A DNA stretch of 64,000 nucleotides from Aliagarivorans taiwanensis DSM 22990 (GCF_000429505.1 NZ_AUBZ01000002.1:211605-275604), one strand, 5' to 3'; shown: positions 54,353 through 63,486, counted from the first letter of the stretch. The notes: generated from the sequence alone by a model not told the origin. Program-made: numbers and translations.

Positions 54353-56452
54353 TTACTCACAGAGGCTGACCATCATTGAGCCAGACTCTAGACCGCTATC
54401 AACCTCCATGCTGTAGACATAACGCCCAGCCTGAGGGATCACGATATTCATTTCAGTACCGTTACCGGAGATCTTGGCCAGATCTTGTGTTGCTGCGATA
54501 TTCACAACTGCACTAGGTGTAGAGAGCTCGAAATCCCAGTCGGCATCGGCAAACTTAAAGCCAAACGCGGTAGCCGCAGGCTCGTCAATCACCACCTGAT
54601 AGAGATTACCGCCTTTGTACTGAAGCTGGTGGCTAGCGGGTGTGCCCCAGTCGCCGCCGCTGTAGTTACCGCGCATGTATACTGCGGTGCCAACTGGCCC
54701 GCTACCAGATACCGTTGGGGTATCACAGCGAGCGAGTGGGCCGCTGCCGGTCAGGCCGCCGTCACCACCTTGTTGCGGCCCATCGGCACTTGGACTGAGT
54801 ACTTCCAAGAACAGGCTCTCTAGCGCAGCAACCTCGATGGTGTAGCCTCCGGAGGCGATATCCATGGTTTGCTCGGTCAGCAGGTCTTTCAGCTGGCCTT
54901 CACTACCGATCTCTTCACCGGTTACTGCAATTGAGACAGCGCTATTTGAGGTGTTGCTAATAAATAGCACCACGTTGCTGCCGGATTGCTTGTGGGCAAA
55001 GAATACCTCTGCTGAGTCATCGTGACCGATAATGGTTTGCTCACCTTTGTACAGCGCCGGGTTCGCGGCGCGCACACTCATCAACTCGCTGATGTAGTCG
55101 CGCAGATCGCTTTGCTGAGCATTCGCTGTGAACACGGCGCCAGACTCGCCACTCGGCATGCCTTCGATCTTGCCGCTGGTGCGTGCAACATGGTCATCAC
55201 ACAAGCCATTGATGGCGCAAGAGCTGCTACTATCTCTGTCGGCAAAGCCTTCCAGTTCATCACCGATCTCATCGCCGTAGTACATGGTGATGGGGCCAGA
55301 ATAGGCGCTCAAGAAGGCATAGGCAGCTTTATGGCGATCCCAGTACTCCTGCTCGTTTGGTTGGGTAATGTCGCCACGTTCAAGTAAGTCGCCGAAGCGA
55401 ACCAAATCGTGGTTGCCGATAAAGCCATTCGGTACTGCGTGAGAAGGGTTAGCCAGCTGGGTGTTGTAACCGGCAACCAAGGTGTTGGCGTTACCACCAC
55501 CGCTACCACTTTCTTCCACAGCATAGGTTTGTACCATGCGATAACGCATCGGGAAGTCGAAGGCTGAGCAGAGTCCCGGCGCCTCCTCTGGGCCATAGCC
55601 TTCTTCACGAATTTGGGTACCGCCACCGTCCCATATCTCGGCCACCATGTAGCCAAGCGGGTTAACGGTTTCACCATCAGCATTGGTATAAGTTACCGTT
55701 GCGGCTGCATCTTCTACTGCCTTGCGGATCTCACCCCATGCACCAACCGGCACCTGATAGGCTTGGTCCAAACGCCAGCCGTCGATCTTTAGCTCCTCAA
55801 CCCAATAGCTGGCAACCTCTTTAAAGAAGTCGATATCGCCGGGGTAGACCGCTTCGCGCCCTGTTGCGCCTTGAGCAACCCCATTGGTGCTTAGCGTTAG
55901 GCCGGAAGGTGAGGGATAGTCTTGAGCGTTGGTCTTAAAGTGGCCGAATACGCCATCGAAGAACACATACATACCGCGGGCGTGCGCCTGCTCAACTAAG
56001 CTGCGGGCGGTATCCATATCGCCAAAGTTCGGGTCGATATTGAAGAAGTTGGTGGCGAAGTAGCCGGTGGCATCTAAGCGATCTGCCCAGTGGTCCTGCC
56101 CTGAAATCGGCACAGACTCGAACACGGGGGTTAGCCAAATCGCGTTCATGCCCAAGTCTTGGATGTAATCCAGTGAGTCGATGATCCCCTGCAGATCGCC
56201 CATATGGTGGCTGGTGCCATAACCCGTGCCATGGCCGATGTTGCTGTCGCCATTAATAAAGGCCTCGGTCATCACCTGATAGATACGCAGTTCCATTGCT
56301 TTGTCGTAGACCGCATCAGTACAGGCATAAGGGGTGTATTGGTGATCGCCGCCACCGCCACTACCGCCGCCGTTGTCGCTTGAGCCACCGCCTCCGCCGC
56401 CACAGGCCGCTAAGGTCAAGCTCATTGCTAGAACCAATGAAGAGTGTTTCAT
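54353..56452 (-). CDS. GH13 alpha-amylase-family lipoprotein with C-terminal beta domain
   Basis: 699 aa. A lipobox (LAAC, C17) gives a lipid-anchored protein, followed by a Gly/Ser linker (18-35). The GH13 barrel carries nucleophile D229 in GWRLDQ, acid/base E272 in VAEIWDGG and the transition-state Asp in GNHD (347-349). Signs of maltogenic or periplasmic alpha-amylase activity on starch or maltodextrins follow from these. After a barrel-type C domain, a beta-rich module (about 565-699) with VGTAVYMRGNYSGGDWG resembles pullulanase-type starch-binding modules. Exported and surface- or periplasm-facing. It stands alone between metL and fabR, a place where E. coli has no such gene. Confidence 0.9.
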   Translation of the reverse strand: MKHSSLVLAMSLTLAACGGGGGGSSDNGGGSGGGGDHQYTPYACTDAVYDKAMELRIYQVMTEAFINGDSNIGHGTGYGTSHHMGDLQGIIDSLDYIQDLGMNAIWLTPVFESVPISGQDHWADRLDATGYFATNFFNIDPNFGDMDTARSLVEQAHARGMYVFFDGVFGHFKTNAQDYPSPSGLTLSTNGVAQGATGREAVYPGDIDFFKEVASYWVEELKIDGWRLDQAYQVPVGAWGEIRKAVEDAAATVTYTNADGETVNPLGYMVAEIWDGGGTQIREEGYGPEEAPGLCSAFDFPMRYRMVQTYAVEESGSGGGNANTLVAGYNTQLANPSHAVPNGFIGNHDLVRFGDLLERGDITQPNEQEYWDRHKAAYAFLSAYSGPITMYYGDEIGDELEGFADRDSSSSCAINGLCDDHVARTSGKIEGMPSGESGAVFTANAQQSDLRDYISELMSVRAANPALYKGEQTIIGHDDSAEVFFAHKQSGSNVVLFISNTSNSAVSIAVTGEEIGSEGQLKDLLTEQTMDIASGGYTIEVAALESLFLEVLSPSADGPQQGGDGGLTGSGPLARCDTPTVSGSGPVGTAVYMRGNYSGGDWGTPASHQLQYKGGNLYQVVIDEPAATAFGFKFADADWDFELSTPSAVVNIAATQDLAKISGNGTEMNIVIPQAGRYVYSMEVDSGLESGSMMVSLCE

Positions 56453-56594
56453 GCTACTTTCCCATTTCCTTTTGGTATTATGGCTTGATTACAACACAGA
56501 CTTTTTTTGAAGTCGGATGACAGCGTTTTCAACTTTGATAAAGATTGAAGCAGCTCCCAAGAAAGGCTTTTCAAAGTTTTCGCTTAGTAAGGGT

Positions 56595-56611
56595 CCTCAT
56601 GTATCATGAGG
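56595..56611. promoter_or_regulatory. Perfect 17-nt palindrome upstream of fabR
   Basis: CCTCATG-TAT-CATGAGG, 7-bp exact arms, ending 19 nt before the fabR start. It is a candidate operator for FabR itself or for another dimeric regulator, or an RNA hairpin close to the ribosome site. Confidence 0.5.
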
Positions 56612-56630
56612 CGGATTTTGGAGGAGTTGC

Positions 56631-57251
56631 ATGAGTGGCGTAAGAGCACAGCAAAAAGAAAAGACCCGTCGGGCGATTATCGAGGCGGCATTTCGCCAGC
56701 TAAGTCCCGAGCATAGCTTGGCCAATTTGAGCCTGCGTGAAGTTGCGCGCGAGGCGGGTATCGCACCGACCTCGTTCTATCGCCATTTCGACGACATGGA
56801 GCAGCTCGGCCTGACCTTGGTGGATGAGGGCGGTCTCACCCTTCGCCAGTTGATGCGCAAAGCGCGCCAGCGAATCCAAAACTCCGGCGGTAGCGTCATC
56901 GCCACATCGGTCAGCACCTTTATGGAGTTTGTAAGCGACAACCCCAACATCTTTCGCCTGCTACTTCGTGAACGCTCTGGCACCTCACCGGCTTTTCGTG
57001 CTGCGGTTGAGCGCGAGATCAGCCACTTTATTGCCGAACTAGGCGATTATCTGGAAGTGAAAAACCCGTGTTCGGCAGAAGATGCCCGCTTGCAAGCCGA
57101 GGCCATGGTGATTGTGGTGTTCCATGCCGGCGCATCTGCGCTGGATATGCTTGAGCCTGAGCGCAAAGAGCTGGCCGAACGCACCATCAAGCAGCTAAAG
57201 ATCATCGCTAAAGGTGCCAGTCACTATAATCAGGCCAAGCCTTTGAGCTAA
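56631..57251 (+). CDS. fabR: HTH-type transcriptional repressor FabR
   Basis: 206 aa, TetR family. FabR represses fabA and fabB when unsaturated acyl chains are plentiful, tuning membrane fluidity. The N-terminus [19 protein letters not shown] and DNA-reading helix [19 protein letters not shown] are nearly those of E. coli FabR, as is [24 protein letters not shown]. The ATG has GGAGGAG 5 nt upstream. Convergent with trmA. Confidence 0.95.
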   Translation: MSGVRAQQKEKTRRAIIEAAFRQLSPEHSLANLSLREVAREAGIAPTSFYRHFDDMEQLGLTLVDEGGLTLRQLMRKARQRIQNSGGSVIATSVSTFMEFVSDNPNIFRLLLRERSGTSPAFRAAVEREISHFIAELGDYLEVKNPCSAEDARLQAEAMVIVVFHAGASALDMLEPERKELAERTIKQLKIIAKGASHYNQAKPLS

Positions 57252-57275
57252 TCTGTCAGCAGCGAACCCTAAAGA

Positions 57276-57308
57276 TAAAAGAACCCGACTAGCTCGGGTT
57301 CTGTTTTA
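57276..57308. terminator. Bidirectional terminator between fabR and trmA
   Basis: AGAACCCGA-CTAGC-TCGGGTTCT, 9-bp stem, T-rich on the plus side (GTTTTAT) and A-rich before it (T-rich on the minus strand). Confidence 0.82.
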
Positions 57309-57330
57309 TCTGGCTGGGGAAACTCTGTGC

Positions 57331-58434
57331 TTACTTGCGGCGTAGGTAGACACCCGCTTCCATATGGTGGGTATAGGGAAACTGATCAAACAGCGCCCAG
57401 TGCTCGATAACATGGGTGTCGGTCAGCTGCTTAAGGTTATCGAACAGGGTGTCAGGGTTACACGAAACATACAGGATGTTGTCGTAGCCTTGCACCATAT
57501 CCAGGGTTGCCTGATCGAGGCCAGCGCGCGGTGGGTCCACAAAGATGGTGTTGCACTGGTAGTCGGCTAAGTCGATACCTGCCTGCTCAAGGCGGCGGAA
57601 GCTGCGCTCGCCATTGATCGCCTGGGTAAACTCTTCCGCTGACAGGCGTAGGATCTTGAGATTATCCACGCCGTTTTTCTCGATATTGTATTGGGCAGAG
57701 TCTACCGATGGCTTGGCGATCTCGGTGGCTAGCACCTTGTCAAAGTTCTGGGCGAGCGCGATAGAGAAGTTGCCGTTACCGCAGTACAACTCAAGTAGGT
57801 CGCCCTCGCTGTGTGCCGTGGCTTGTAGCGCCCACTCCAGCATATGCTGATTCACTACTGCGTTGGGCTGAGTAAAGCTGTTCTCGATCTGTTTGTAGTA
57901 AAGGGTATTGCCGTTGACGGTCAGCGCTTCCTCGACCCAGTCTTGGTCAAGGCACCACTTCTGTTTACGGGCGCGGCCAATTAATTGCACATCGTAGTCT
58001 TGGCGCAGCTCGTCGCGCATCGCTTCGGCTTGTGCTTGCCACTCGTCATCCAACTGTCGGTGATACAGCAGGCTGATGATGACTTGGCCGCTCAAGGTCG
58101 ACAGGTAGTCAATCTGGAACACTTTGTTGCGCAGCCGCGGGCGCTGCTTGAGCTGCTCAAGCACCTTGGGCATCAACTCATTAATCAGCGCGCTAGCTGG
58201 CGGGAAGCTATCAACCCGGTACTTCTGCTTGGTCTGCTGATCAAACATGATGTAGTAGAGGTCATCGCCATCGTGCCACACCCGAAATTCGGCGCGCATC
58301 CGATAGTGCTTGAGCGGTGAGGCAAATACCTGAGGTTGTGGCGGTGAGAACTCGGCAAACTGTTGGCAGCGTTGCTGGGTCTTGTCATCCAGTTGAGTTT
58401 GATATTGCTCTGGGTAATAAGGTAGTGGGCTCAT
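57331..58434 (-). CDS. trmA: tRNA (uracil-5-)-methyltransferase
   Basis: 367 aa. TrmA methylates U54 to make ribothymidine in the T arm of tRNA. SAM motif [10 protein letters not shown], catalytic Cys in YVSCNPDTL, and DPPRAGLD. The family segments [27 protein letters not shown] and [13 protein letters not shown] match E. coli TrmA closely. Start is the ATG at 58434; a GTG two codons upstream is also in frame and neither has a strong ribosome site. Confidence 0.96.
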   Translation of the reverse strand: MSPLPYYPEQYQTQLDDKTQQRCQQFAEFSPPQPQVFASPLKHYRMRAEFRVWHDGDDLYYIMFDQQTKQKYRVDSFPPASALINELMPKVLEQLKQRPRLRNKVFQIDYLSTLSGQVIISLLYHRQLDDEWQAQAEAMRDELRQDYDVQLIGRARKQKWCLDQDWVEEALTVNGNTLYYKQIENSFTQPNAVVNQHMLEWALQATAHSEGDLLELYCGNGNFSIALAQNFDKVLATEIAKPSVDSAQYNIEKNGVDNLKILRLSAEEFTQAINGERSFRRLEQAGIDLADYQCNTIFVDPPRAGLDQATLDMVQGYDNILYVSCNPDTLFDNLKQLTDTHVIEHWALFDQFPYTHHMEAGVYLRRK

Positions 58435-58600
58435 CGACACATACTCAGGGTTAAAGGGAGCGCAATTTAGCCAGTCAAACAGCGAATTGTCCAGTTTAGA
58501 CGCATTTTTAGTGAAAAAACTTTAAAGTCTAAAAGGCACTGGCCGATACAGAGTGACTCGGGGTGTTCTAACTATTTAAGCATTGCTTACAGGAGGCGAT

Positions 58601-59833
58601 ATGAACAAGGTTGATGGATTAGCGAACTCCCACCTGCGCCAGTACGCGGAACAACTACTGCAGCAACATCGCGGCAGTGCGGCCACCAAGCTGGCGGGGC
58701 CAGCGCAAGACAAAGCAGAGTTGCATCAGCGAGGGACCATTGCCACCCACGTTGTGCTCAGCTCGGTCGAGAAATACAGTATGGCGCTCAACCCTGCCAA
58801 ACCGGTTGAGATGCCCAAGCCAGAGAACACCTCGCTGTTCGACGCCAAAGAGGTGGCGAATAATGTATTGAGTTTCGTTGCCGGGGCGCTGTTCGGTGCC
58901 AAACAAGAGGGCGCCGATGACGACACCTTGCTGGAGATGATGAGTCAGGCGCGCAAAGGTGTGGATATGGGCTTCGAGTCGGCTCGAGAAGAGCTTAGTG
59001 ATGCAGGCCTGCTCGATGAAGAGTTGGAGCAGGGGATTACCTCAGCTTACGACCTGATCCAAAAAGGCCTCGACGATCTTGAAGCTAATGATTTTGAGCG
59101 CCCGCAAGCATCACCGCTTGGCGGACTAACAGGCATTGGCATGTCGCAAAGCCAAGCTGGCTCGCTTGAGCTCGAGACCCGCGAAGGTGACAAGGTATCC
59201 ATCAGCTTTAATTACGGACGTGCATCGAGCTGGGAAGTGGGCTCCAACGAACAGGGTAACTATCTTGTCGGCAGTATGAGCCAGAGTCAGTCGATTAGCT
59301 TTAGCGTAGAGGGCGATCTCAATGAAGATGAACTCGCCGCTATCGCGGATTTGATTAAGCAAGTCGATGAAGTGGGTGCGCAGTTCTTCAATGGCAATCT
59401 GGATCAGGCGTTTAACCAAGCGCTGGAAATCGGCTTTGACCAAGAGCAGCTAGTGGGCTTTGCCGTGGAATACACTCAGCAAACATCGGTCAGTGCGACA
59501 GCAGCCTACCAGCCTCAGTCTCAAGGTGGTGCGCCTGCTGGCAACCAGTTGGTACCAGAGCTCAGCCAGTTTATTGACCAATGGCAGCAAGTCCAAGACC
59601 GTGTGCGCAATTTGTTTGCCGAGCCCAATATTGCGCAGCAAGGGCTACTTGAGCAGATCCTCCCGCTAGCTGCAGCCGGACTGCAGCCTGCTGAAGAGAG
59701 CGATGATCAAGAGGCCGGTGAGAATGCGCCAGCACAGGCTAACCCGGTGGAGCGTTTCACCTCTTTTACCTCGGTTCTTGAGCAAGTATTGGCTAACCTA
59801 CCTGAGCAAAGCCGCGACCAAAACGTTGAATAA
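58601..59833 (+). CDS. DUF5610-domain protein
   Basis: 410 aa, no signal peptide or membrane segment. The N-terminal half (about 50-175, with NVLSFVAGALFGAKQEGADDDTLLEMMSQARKGVDMGFESA) is a DUF5610 domain; function not established. The middle (about 200-300) is rich in Gln, Ser and Gly with beta-type repeats, and the C-terminus is acidic and Gln/Pro-rich. I chose the ATG at 58601 with AGGAGG 7 nt upstream. The gene stands alone, divergent from trmA, where E. coli has btuB directly. Confidence 0.75.
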   Translation: MNKVDGLANSHLRQYAEQLLQQHRGSAATKLAGPAQDKAELHQRGTIATHVVLSSVEKYSMALNPAKPVEMPKPENTSLFDAKEVANNVLSFVAGALFGAKQEGADDDTLLEMMSQARKGVDMGFESAREELSDAGLLDEELEQGITSAYDLIQKGLDDLEANDFERPQASPLGGLTGIGMSQSQAGSLELETREGDKVSISFNYGRASSWEVGSNEQGNYLVGSMSQSQSISFSVEGDLNEDELAAIADLIKQVDEVGAQFFNGNLDQAFNQALEIGFDQEQLVGFAVEYTQQTSVSATAAYQPQSQGGAPAGNQLVPELSQFIDQWQQVQDRVRNLFAEPNIAQQGLLEQILPLAAAGLQPAEESDDQEAGENAPAQANPVERFTSFTSVLEQVLANLPEQSRDQNVE

Positions 59834-59849
59834 TCACATCTAAATGTCA

Positions 59850-59873
59850 CCCGGAGCTGCTTTTTGCTCCGGG
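59850..59873 (+). terminator. Terminator after the DUF5610 gene
   Basis: CCCGGAGC (59850-59857) pairs with GCTCCGGG (59866-59873) around a T-rich loop. Pyrimidine tail CTTCTCT; moderate. Confidence 0.6.
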
Positions 59874-59879
59874 CTTCTC

Positions 59880-59885
59880 TATAAT
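59880..59885 (+). promoter_or_regulatory. Consensus -10 before the btuB leader
   Basis: TATAAT, right behind the upstream terminator. No good -35 is present. A start near 59892 would give the cobalamin riboswitch leader. Confidence 0.5.
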
Positions 59886-59904
59886 TGCCCGCGCTGTGGT
59901 GATC

Positions 59905-60110
59905 GAGCGATGTCTGTATCGACTCGATTGAAAAGGGAATCCGGTGAGAATCCGGAGCTGTCGCGCAGCGGTATTGAGGAACGAAAGCTCAAGGATGGGG
60001 AAGCCCCATATCCAGACACTATGCCATGCATGGGAAGTCGTAGCCTAGGACCACAAACCAGCTCTTGGTTTGCCTGCCTCTAAGTCCGAAGACCTGCCAC
60101 AACCGAGCTG
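59905..60110 (+). ncRNA. Cobalamin riboswitch of btuB
   Basis: Conserved blocks of the B12 element are in order: AAAAGGGAATCCGGTGAGAA (59931 on), AATCC...GAGCTGTCGCGCAGCGGTAT (the CTG-CGCN-CTG region), and the 3' B12 box AAGTCCGAAGACCTGCC (60082-60098). It lies about 50 nt before btuB. Adenosylcobalamin binding should lower btuB expression by masking the ribosome site. Boundaries are approximate. Confidence 0.95.
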
Positions 60111-60150
60111 CAATCAGCAGCATATTCTACGCGTAATAGGATTGATAAAA

Positions 60151-61947
60151 ATGGACGCTAAAAAAACCTTGGCGCTGGCAGTGGCAGCCACGCTTTCGCA
60201 TGCCGTTTCGGCAGAGCAAACTTCCCCTGATGAAACCTTTGTGGTTACCGCAAGTCGATTCGAACAACCTATCGACTCTGTGATTGCTCCTCTGACCATC
60301 ATTGACCGCCAACAGATCGAGCAGAGTGCTGCTAACGACCTGCTTGATCTGCTCGCTGCCCAGCCGGGGATTCAAATTGCCCGTAACGGCGGTCGTGGTC
60401 AGACCGGAGCAATATTTATCCGTGGCGCTGCCTCTAACCAGAGTGTGGTGTTGCTCAATGGCACCCGCCTCAATAGCGCAACTAACGGGACGGCTCAGAT
60501 TGGCCTGCTGGCGCTTGATCTGATCGAGCGGGTGGAAATTGTGCGCGGTGCCAGGGCTTCCATCTATGGTGCTGATGTGATTGGCGGGGTCATCAACATC
60601 ATTACGCGGCCTAAGACAGGAACCAACCAGCTTGACCTGCTGCTGGGGGCGGGCAGTGATGACCGTTACTTTGGAGGCGTCCGGGCAGTAAGGCAGATTG
60701 CAGACACACAACTGTATCTGGCGGCAAACCGTGACGAGAGTAAGGGTTATGACTTTTTGCCGGAAGATGGTGCCAGTGAGCGTTACGGTTATGAGAGCAA
60801 TAACCTTCAGCTGGGACTAAGCTCGGCACTGACTCAGGAGCTGAGTCTAGATCTGAGTTACCTCTATCAGAAGGGTGAAGCGGACTTTGATGCCAATGGT
60901 AGGTCACTAAGTGAGGGCCGTAAACATCTGGTCGATGCGGCCCTTGAGTACCGCCGCTCGGCCTGGTTCAGCAAACTGATGCTCAACTACATGGATGATC
61001 GCGATAAAAGTACCGCGCCTTCCTGGAGCAGCCTCTATTCCACTCAGCGCTCTCAGGCGCACTGGCTGGGTGGTTTGCAGTTGAACCCGAATTGGTTGCT
61101 ACAGGCAGGAGCCGAGTGGAAGGAGGACGACGTCTCTGAGTCGGTAGCCGGCTTTACGGATGACAAGCGTATCAACCGTGCCGTGCATGCAGGCCTGATG
61201 TTTGAACAGGGACCTTACAATGCCGAATTGGGCCTTCGTTATGATGACAACTCGGATTATGGTTCAGACACGAACTACAACTTGGGCGCCAGTGCCTGGC
61301 TAGGCGACAACTGGAAAATTCTTGCCCTTCACAGTACGGCATTCCGTGCCCCCAATTTTAATGAGCTCTACAATCCCTGGGGTGGAAATCCGACCCTAAA
61401 TCCTGAAAAAGCTACTAACTATGAGCTGGGGCTCCAGGGGCACTTTAGCAGGTTTGAACTGAGCCTGAATGCCTATCGCAATGATATTGACGATCTGATC
61501 TCGGTGTGGCCGATTGAGAACATCGGTAGAGCAAGAATTACCGGTGTGGAGCTGGATCTCGGATTTGAGACTGGGTCGGTCGACCACCGGTTAATCGCTG
61601 AGTGGATGGATCCGGAAGATCGGATCAGCGGAAATCAGCTAGCTCGACGCGCCAAAGAGAAGTTAACCTGGCAGACCGGAGTGAGCATCGCGAAGTGGCA
61701 GCTCAACGGCGAGTGGTTATGGCGCGGCAAAGCCTATGAGGATGCTGCGAATACCATCGAAATTGATGCCTACCAGTTGTTGAACCTATCGGCCCGTTAT
61801 CTGCTCAAGGATAACTGGAGTGTCGATGCTAAACTGCATAACTTATTGGACGAGGAGTATACAACCGCCCTTGGCTTCGCACCGGCACACTTACCCTACC
61901 TAGCTCCGGGACGCAGTTTTGAGTTAAGCACTCGTTATCGTTTCTGA
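60151..61947 (+). CDS. btuB: Outer-membrane cobalamin receptor BtuB
   Basis: 598 aa. TonB-dependent receptor that imports vitamin B12 and cobinamide. A signal peptide (cleavage near residue 21) precedes the TonB box DETFVVTASRF, the plug domain (about 40-150, with RNGGRGQTGAIFIRGAASNQSVVLLNG) and a 22-strand barrel ending in the aromatic ...FELSTRYRF. The ATG at 60151 begins the signal peptide; an in-frame start at 60070 would run through the riboswitch. Controlled by that riboswitch. Precedes murI, as in E. coli. Confidence 0.96.
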   Translation: MDAKKTLALAVAATLSHAVSAEQTSPDETFVVTASRFEQPIDSVIAPLTIIDRQQIEQSAANDLLDLLAAQPGIQIARNGGRGQTGAIFIRGAASNQSVVLLNGTRLNSATNGTAQIGLLALDLIERVEIVRGARASIYGADVIGGVINIITRPKTGTNQLDLLLGAGSDDRYFGGVRAVRQIADTQLYLAANRDESKGYDFLPEDGASERYGYESNNLQLGLSSALTQELSLDLSYLYQKGEADFDANGRSLSEGRKHLVDAALEYRRSAWFSKLMLNYMDDRDKSTAPSWSSLYSTQRSQAHWLGGLQLNPNWLLQAGAEWKEDDVSESVAGFTDDKRINRAVHAGLMFEQGPYNAELGLRYDDNSDYGSDTNYNLGASAWLGDNWKILALHSTAFRAPNFNELYNPWGGNPTLNPEKATNYELGLQGHFSRFELSLNAYRNDIDDLISVWPIENIGRARITGVELDLGFETGSVDHRLIAEWMDPEDRISGNQLARRAKEKLTWQTGVSIAKWQLNGEWLWRGKAYEDAANTIEIDAYQLLNLSARYLLKDNWSVDAKLHNLLDEEYTTALGFAPAHLPYLAPGRSFELSTRYRF

Positions 61948-61970
61948 TACATAGAGCGGCTTGCAACTCT

Positions 61971-62003
61971 GCCCTGGCTTTTATTAAGCTAGGGCTGAAT
62001 TTT
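61971..62003 (+). terminator. Candidate terminator after btuB
   Basis: GCCCTGGCTT (61971-61980) pairs with AAGCTAGGGC (61986-61995) with one G-U pair, followed by TGAATTTTA. murI starts 14 nt further, so murI may have its own promoter or depend on read-through. Confidence 0.55.
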
Positions 62004-62016
62004 ATGTGGTAAGGCT

Positions 62017-62802
62017 ATGAGTAAGCATATTCTCTTTTTTGATTCCGGTGTCGGCGGCCTGAGCGTTCTGGAGGAAACCCGCCGACTTAACCCGTATTAT
62101 TGCTATAGCTACCTGTTTGATAATCATTGCTTTCCTTATGGCGAACTCAGTGAAGCGGCGTTGCTGAAGCGTGTCGCTACTTTGCTGGATGCCGCTGCCG
62201 CTCGACTGGCCCCTAATTTAGTTGTAATCGCCTGCAATACTGCCAGTACGATTGTGTTACCAGTGCTGCGAAGGCATCTTAGTGTTCCGGTGGTGGGGGT
62301 TGTACCTGCCATTAAGCCAGCCGCAAAGCTATCCGCCAATCGCCACATCGGTTTGCTTGCAACGCCGGGCACGGTAAAGCGCACCTATACCGAAGCCTTG
62401 ATCAACGAGTTTGCGGCCGATTGCCGGATAGAGTTTCTCGGTTCTACCCGTTTAGTGGAACTGGCTGAGATGAAGTTAGCAGGGGAGTCGCTGGATTATC
62501 GACGTGAAGTTACTGAGATAGTAAAGCCTTGGTCGACCCTATCCTCCTTAGATTGTGTGGTGCTCGGCTGCACTCACTTTCCTTTATTAAAGGAAGAGGT
62601 GACCCAAGCCTTGGGCGGACGCGTGAGTTGTGTTGACTCCGGGGAAGCGATCGCAAGACGTGTCGCTAGCTTGCTTCCGGATGCATCTAGTAGTGCGGTA
62701 AGTCCTATATTGCACGCATACGCCACCAAGGCTGTTGACCAGCGATTGGTTGAACGTGGTCTAGCTAAATATGGTTTTAACCATATTCAGCTATTTAACT
62801 AA
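62017..62802 (+). CDS. murI: Glutamate racemase
   Basis: 261 aa. MurI makes D-glutamate for peptidoglycan. The catalytic Cys pair is C73 in IACNTAST and Cys in VLGCTHFPLL about 110 residues later; D9-S10 in FFDSGVGGLS are the first ligand-contacting residues. ATG with AAGG upstream. The stop overlaps the stop of the convergent RRM gene by 3-4 nt. Confidence 0.96.
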   Translation: MSKHILFFDSGVGGLSVLEETRRLNPYYCYSYLFDNHCFPYGELSEAALLKRVATLLDAAAARLAPNLVVIACNTASTIVLPVLRRHLSVPVVGVVPAIKPAAKLSANRHIGLLATPGTVKRTYTEALINEFAADCRIEFLGSTRLVELAEMKLAGESLDYRREVTEIVKPWSTLSSLDCVVLGCTHFPLLKEEVTQALGGRVSCVDSGEAIARRVASLLPDASSSAVSPILHAYATKAVDQRLVERGLAKYGFNHIQLFN

Positions 62803-63245
62803 CCTTCTTTACGTTCGTTCGCCACACGCACTTTCAGGGTGCGCTGCTGGTACTCATGTTCGTTTAGCGCATCGATAGCACGGTCGGCATCGTTTGCCGC
62901 CATCTCGACAAAGCCAAAGCCTCGACGTTTTCCGGTCTGCTTATCTTTCAACAAGCGCACAGAGACGACTTTACCGTGCTCTGAAAACAGCTCGCGTACC
63001 GCTGACTCGTTTGCACGATAAGGAAGGTTCCCAACATAAAGCGTCTGAGTATCGGTAACGGCTTCTGGAGAACTGGTTTCAGTAGCGTTCTTTTCTGAAG
63101 ACTTAGGAATAAAGGAAAGTGCTCCACCGACTAATACAGCGAATGAAAGGTAGATAGGGTGGAAAGCATCATTAATAGCGCCGCCAACGAAATACGCGAG
63201 CACAGCAGCGACGAGCAAAAGCATCACAAGTATCGAATTGTTCAT
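62799..63245 (-). CDS. Membrane-anchored RRM RNA-binding protein
   Basis: 148 aa. Two N-terminal membrane helices (about 4-24 and 29-47) with a short loop are followed by a linker (48-66) and one RNA recognition motif (about 68-145): RNP2 LYVGNLP and RNP1 KRRGFGFVEM, with the aromatic Phe pair intact. The RRM lies on the cytoplasmic side if both termini face the cytoplasm. Proteins of this kind occur in Shewanella and Vibrio but their RNA targets are not known to me. It is convergent with murI and divergent from the rRNA leader. Confidence 0.85.
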   Translation of the reverse strand: MNNSILVMLLLVAAVLAYFVGGAINDAFHPIYLSFAVLVGGALSFIPKSSEKNATETSSPEAVTDTQTLYVGNLPYRANESAVRELFSEHGKVVSVRLLKDKQTGKRRGFGFVEMAANDADRAIDALNEHEYQQRTLKVRVANERKEG

Positions 63246-63480
63246 AATTAAATCAAAGCTATCTAATTGTAAGTATTACTGTTCCAACGCCAGACATGTT
63301 AGCTGGCTAATTTCTAGTTAGCTAGAAATTGAACAACTTTATTTAATAAATTTGCATTAAACCACAAATACTTTTAAATCATAGGCTTAGTTTGAGACCT
63401 TCGCCATTGTCTGTGGATAAGTCTGTGAGTTAGTTGGGGCTTGTCTGGGGGCTGTTTTTTGTCCCAAATTTTCTTCAAAA
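63246..63480. other. A/T-rich region before the rRNA promoters
   Basis: No gene seen. The A/T-rich stretch next to the first rRNA promoter (63453-63486) would serve as an UP element. One 9-bp DnaA-type box, TGTGGATAA (63412-63420, complement of TTATCCACA), is the only other motif recognised. The promoter of the RRM gene must lie at the left end; none could be read clearly. Confidence 0.5.
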
Positions 63481-63486
63481 AAACGC

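Noticed and set aside
58495..58533. Inverted repeat TTTAGAC/GTCTAAA between trmA and the DUF5610 gene
   Set aside because: Only 7-bp arms with a long A/T-rich loop; easily due to chance in such sequence.
60127..60711. 194-aa minus-strand frame inside btuB
   Set aside because: Antisense to the signal peptide and plug domain of btuB; no independent support.
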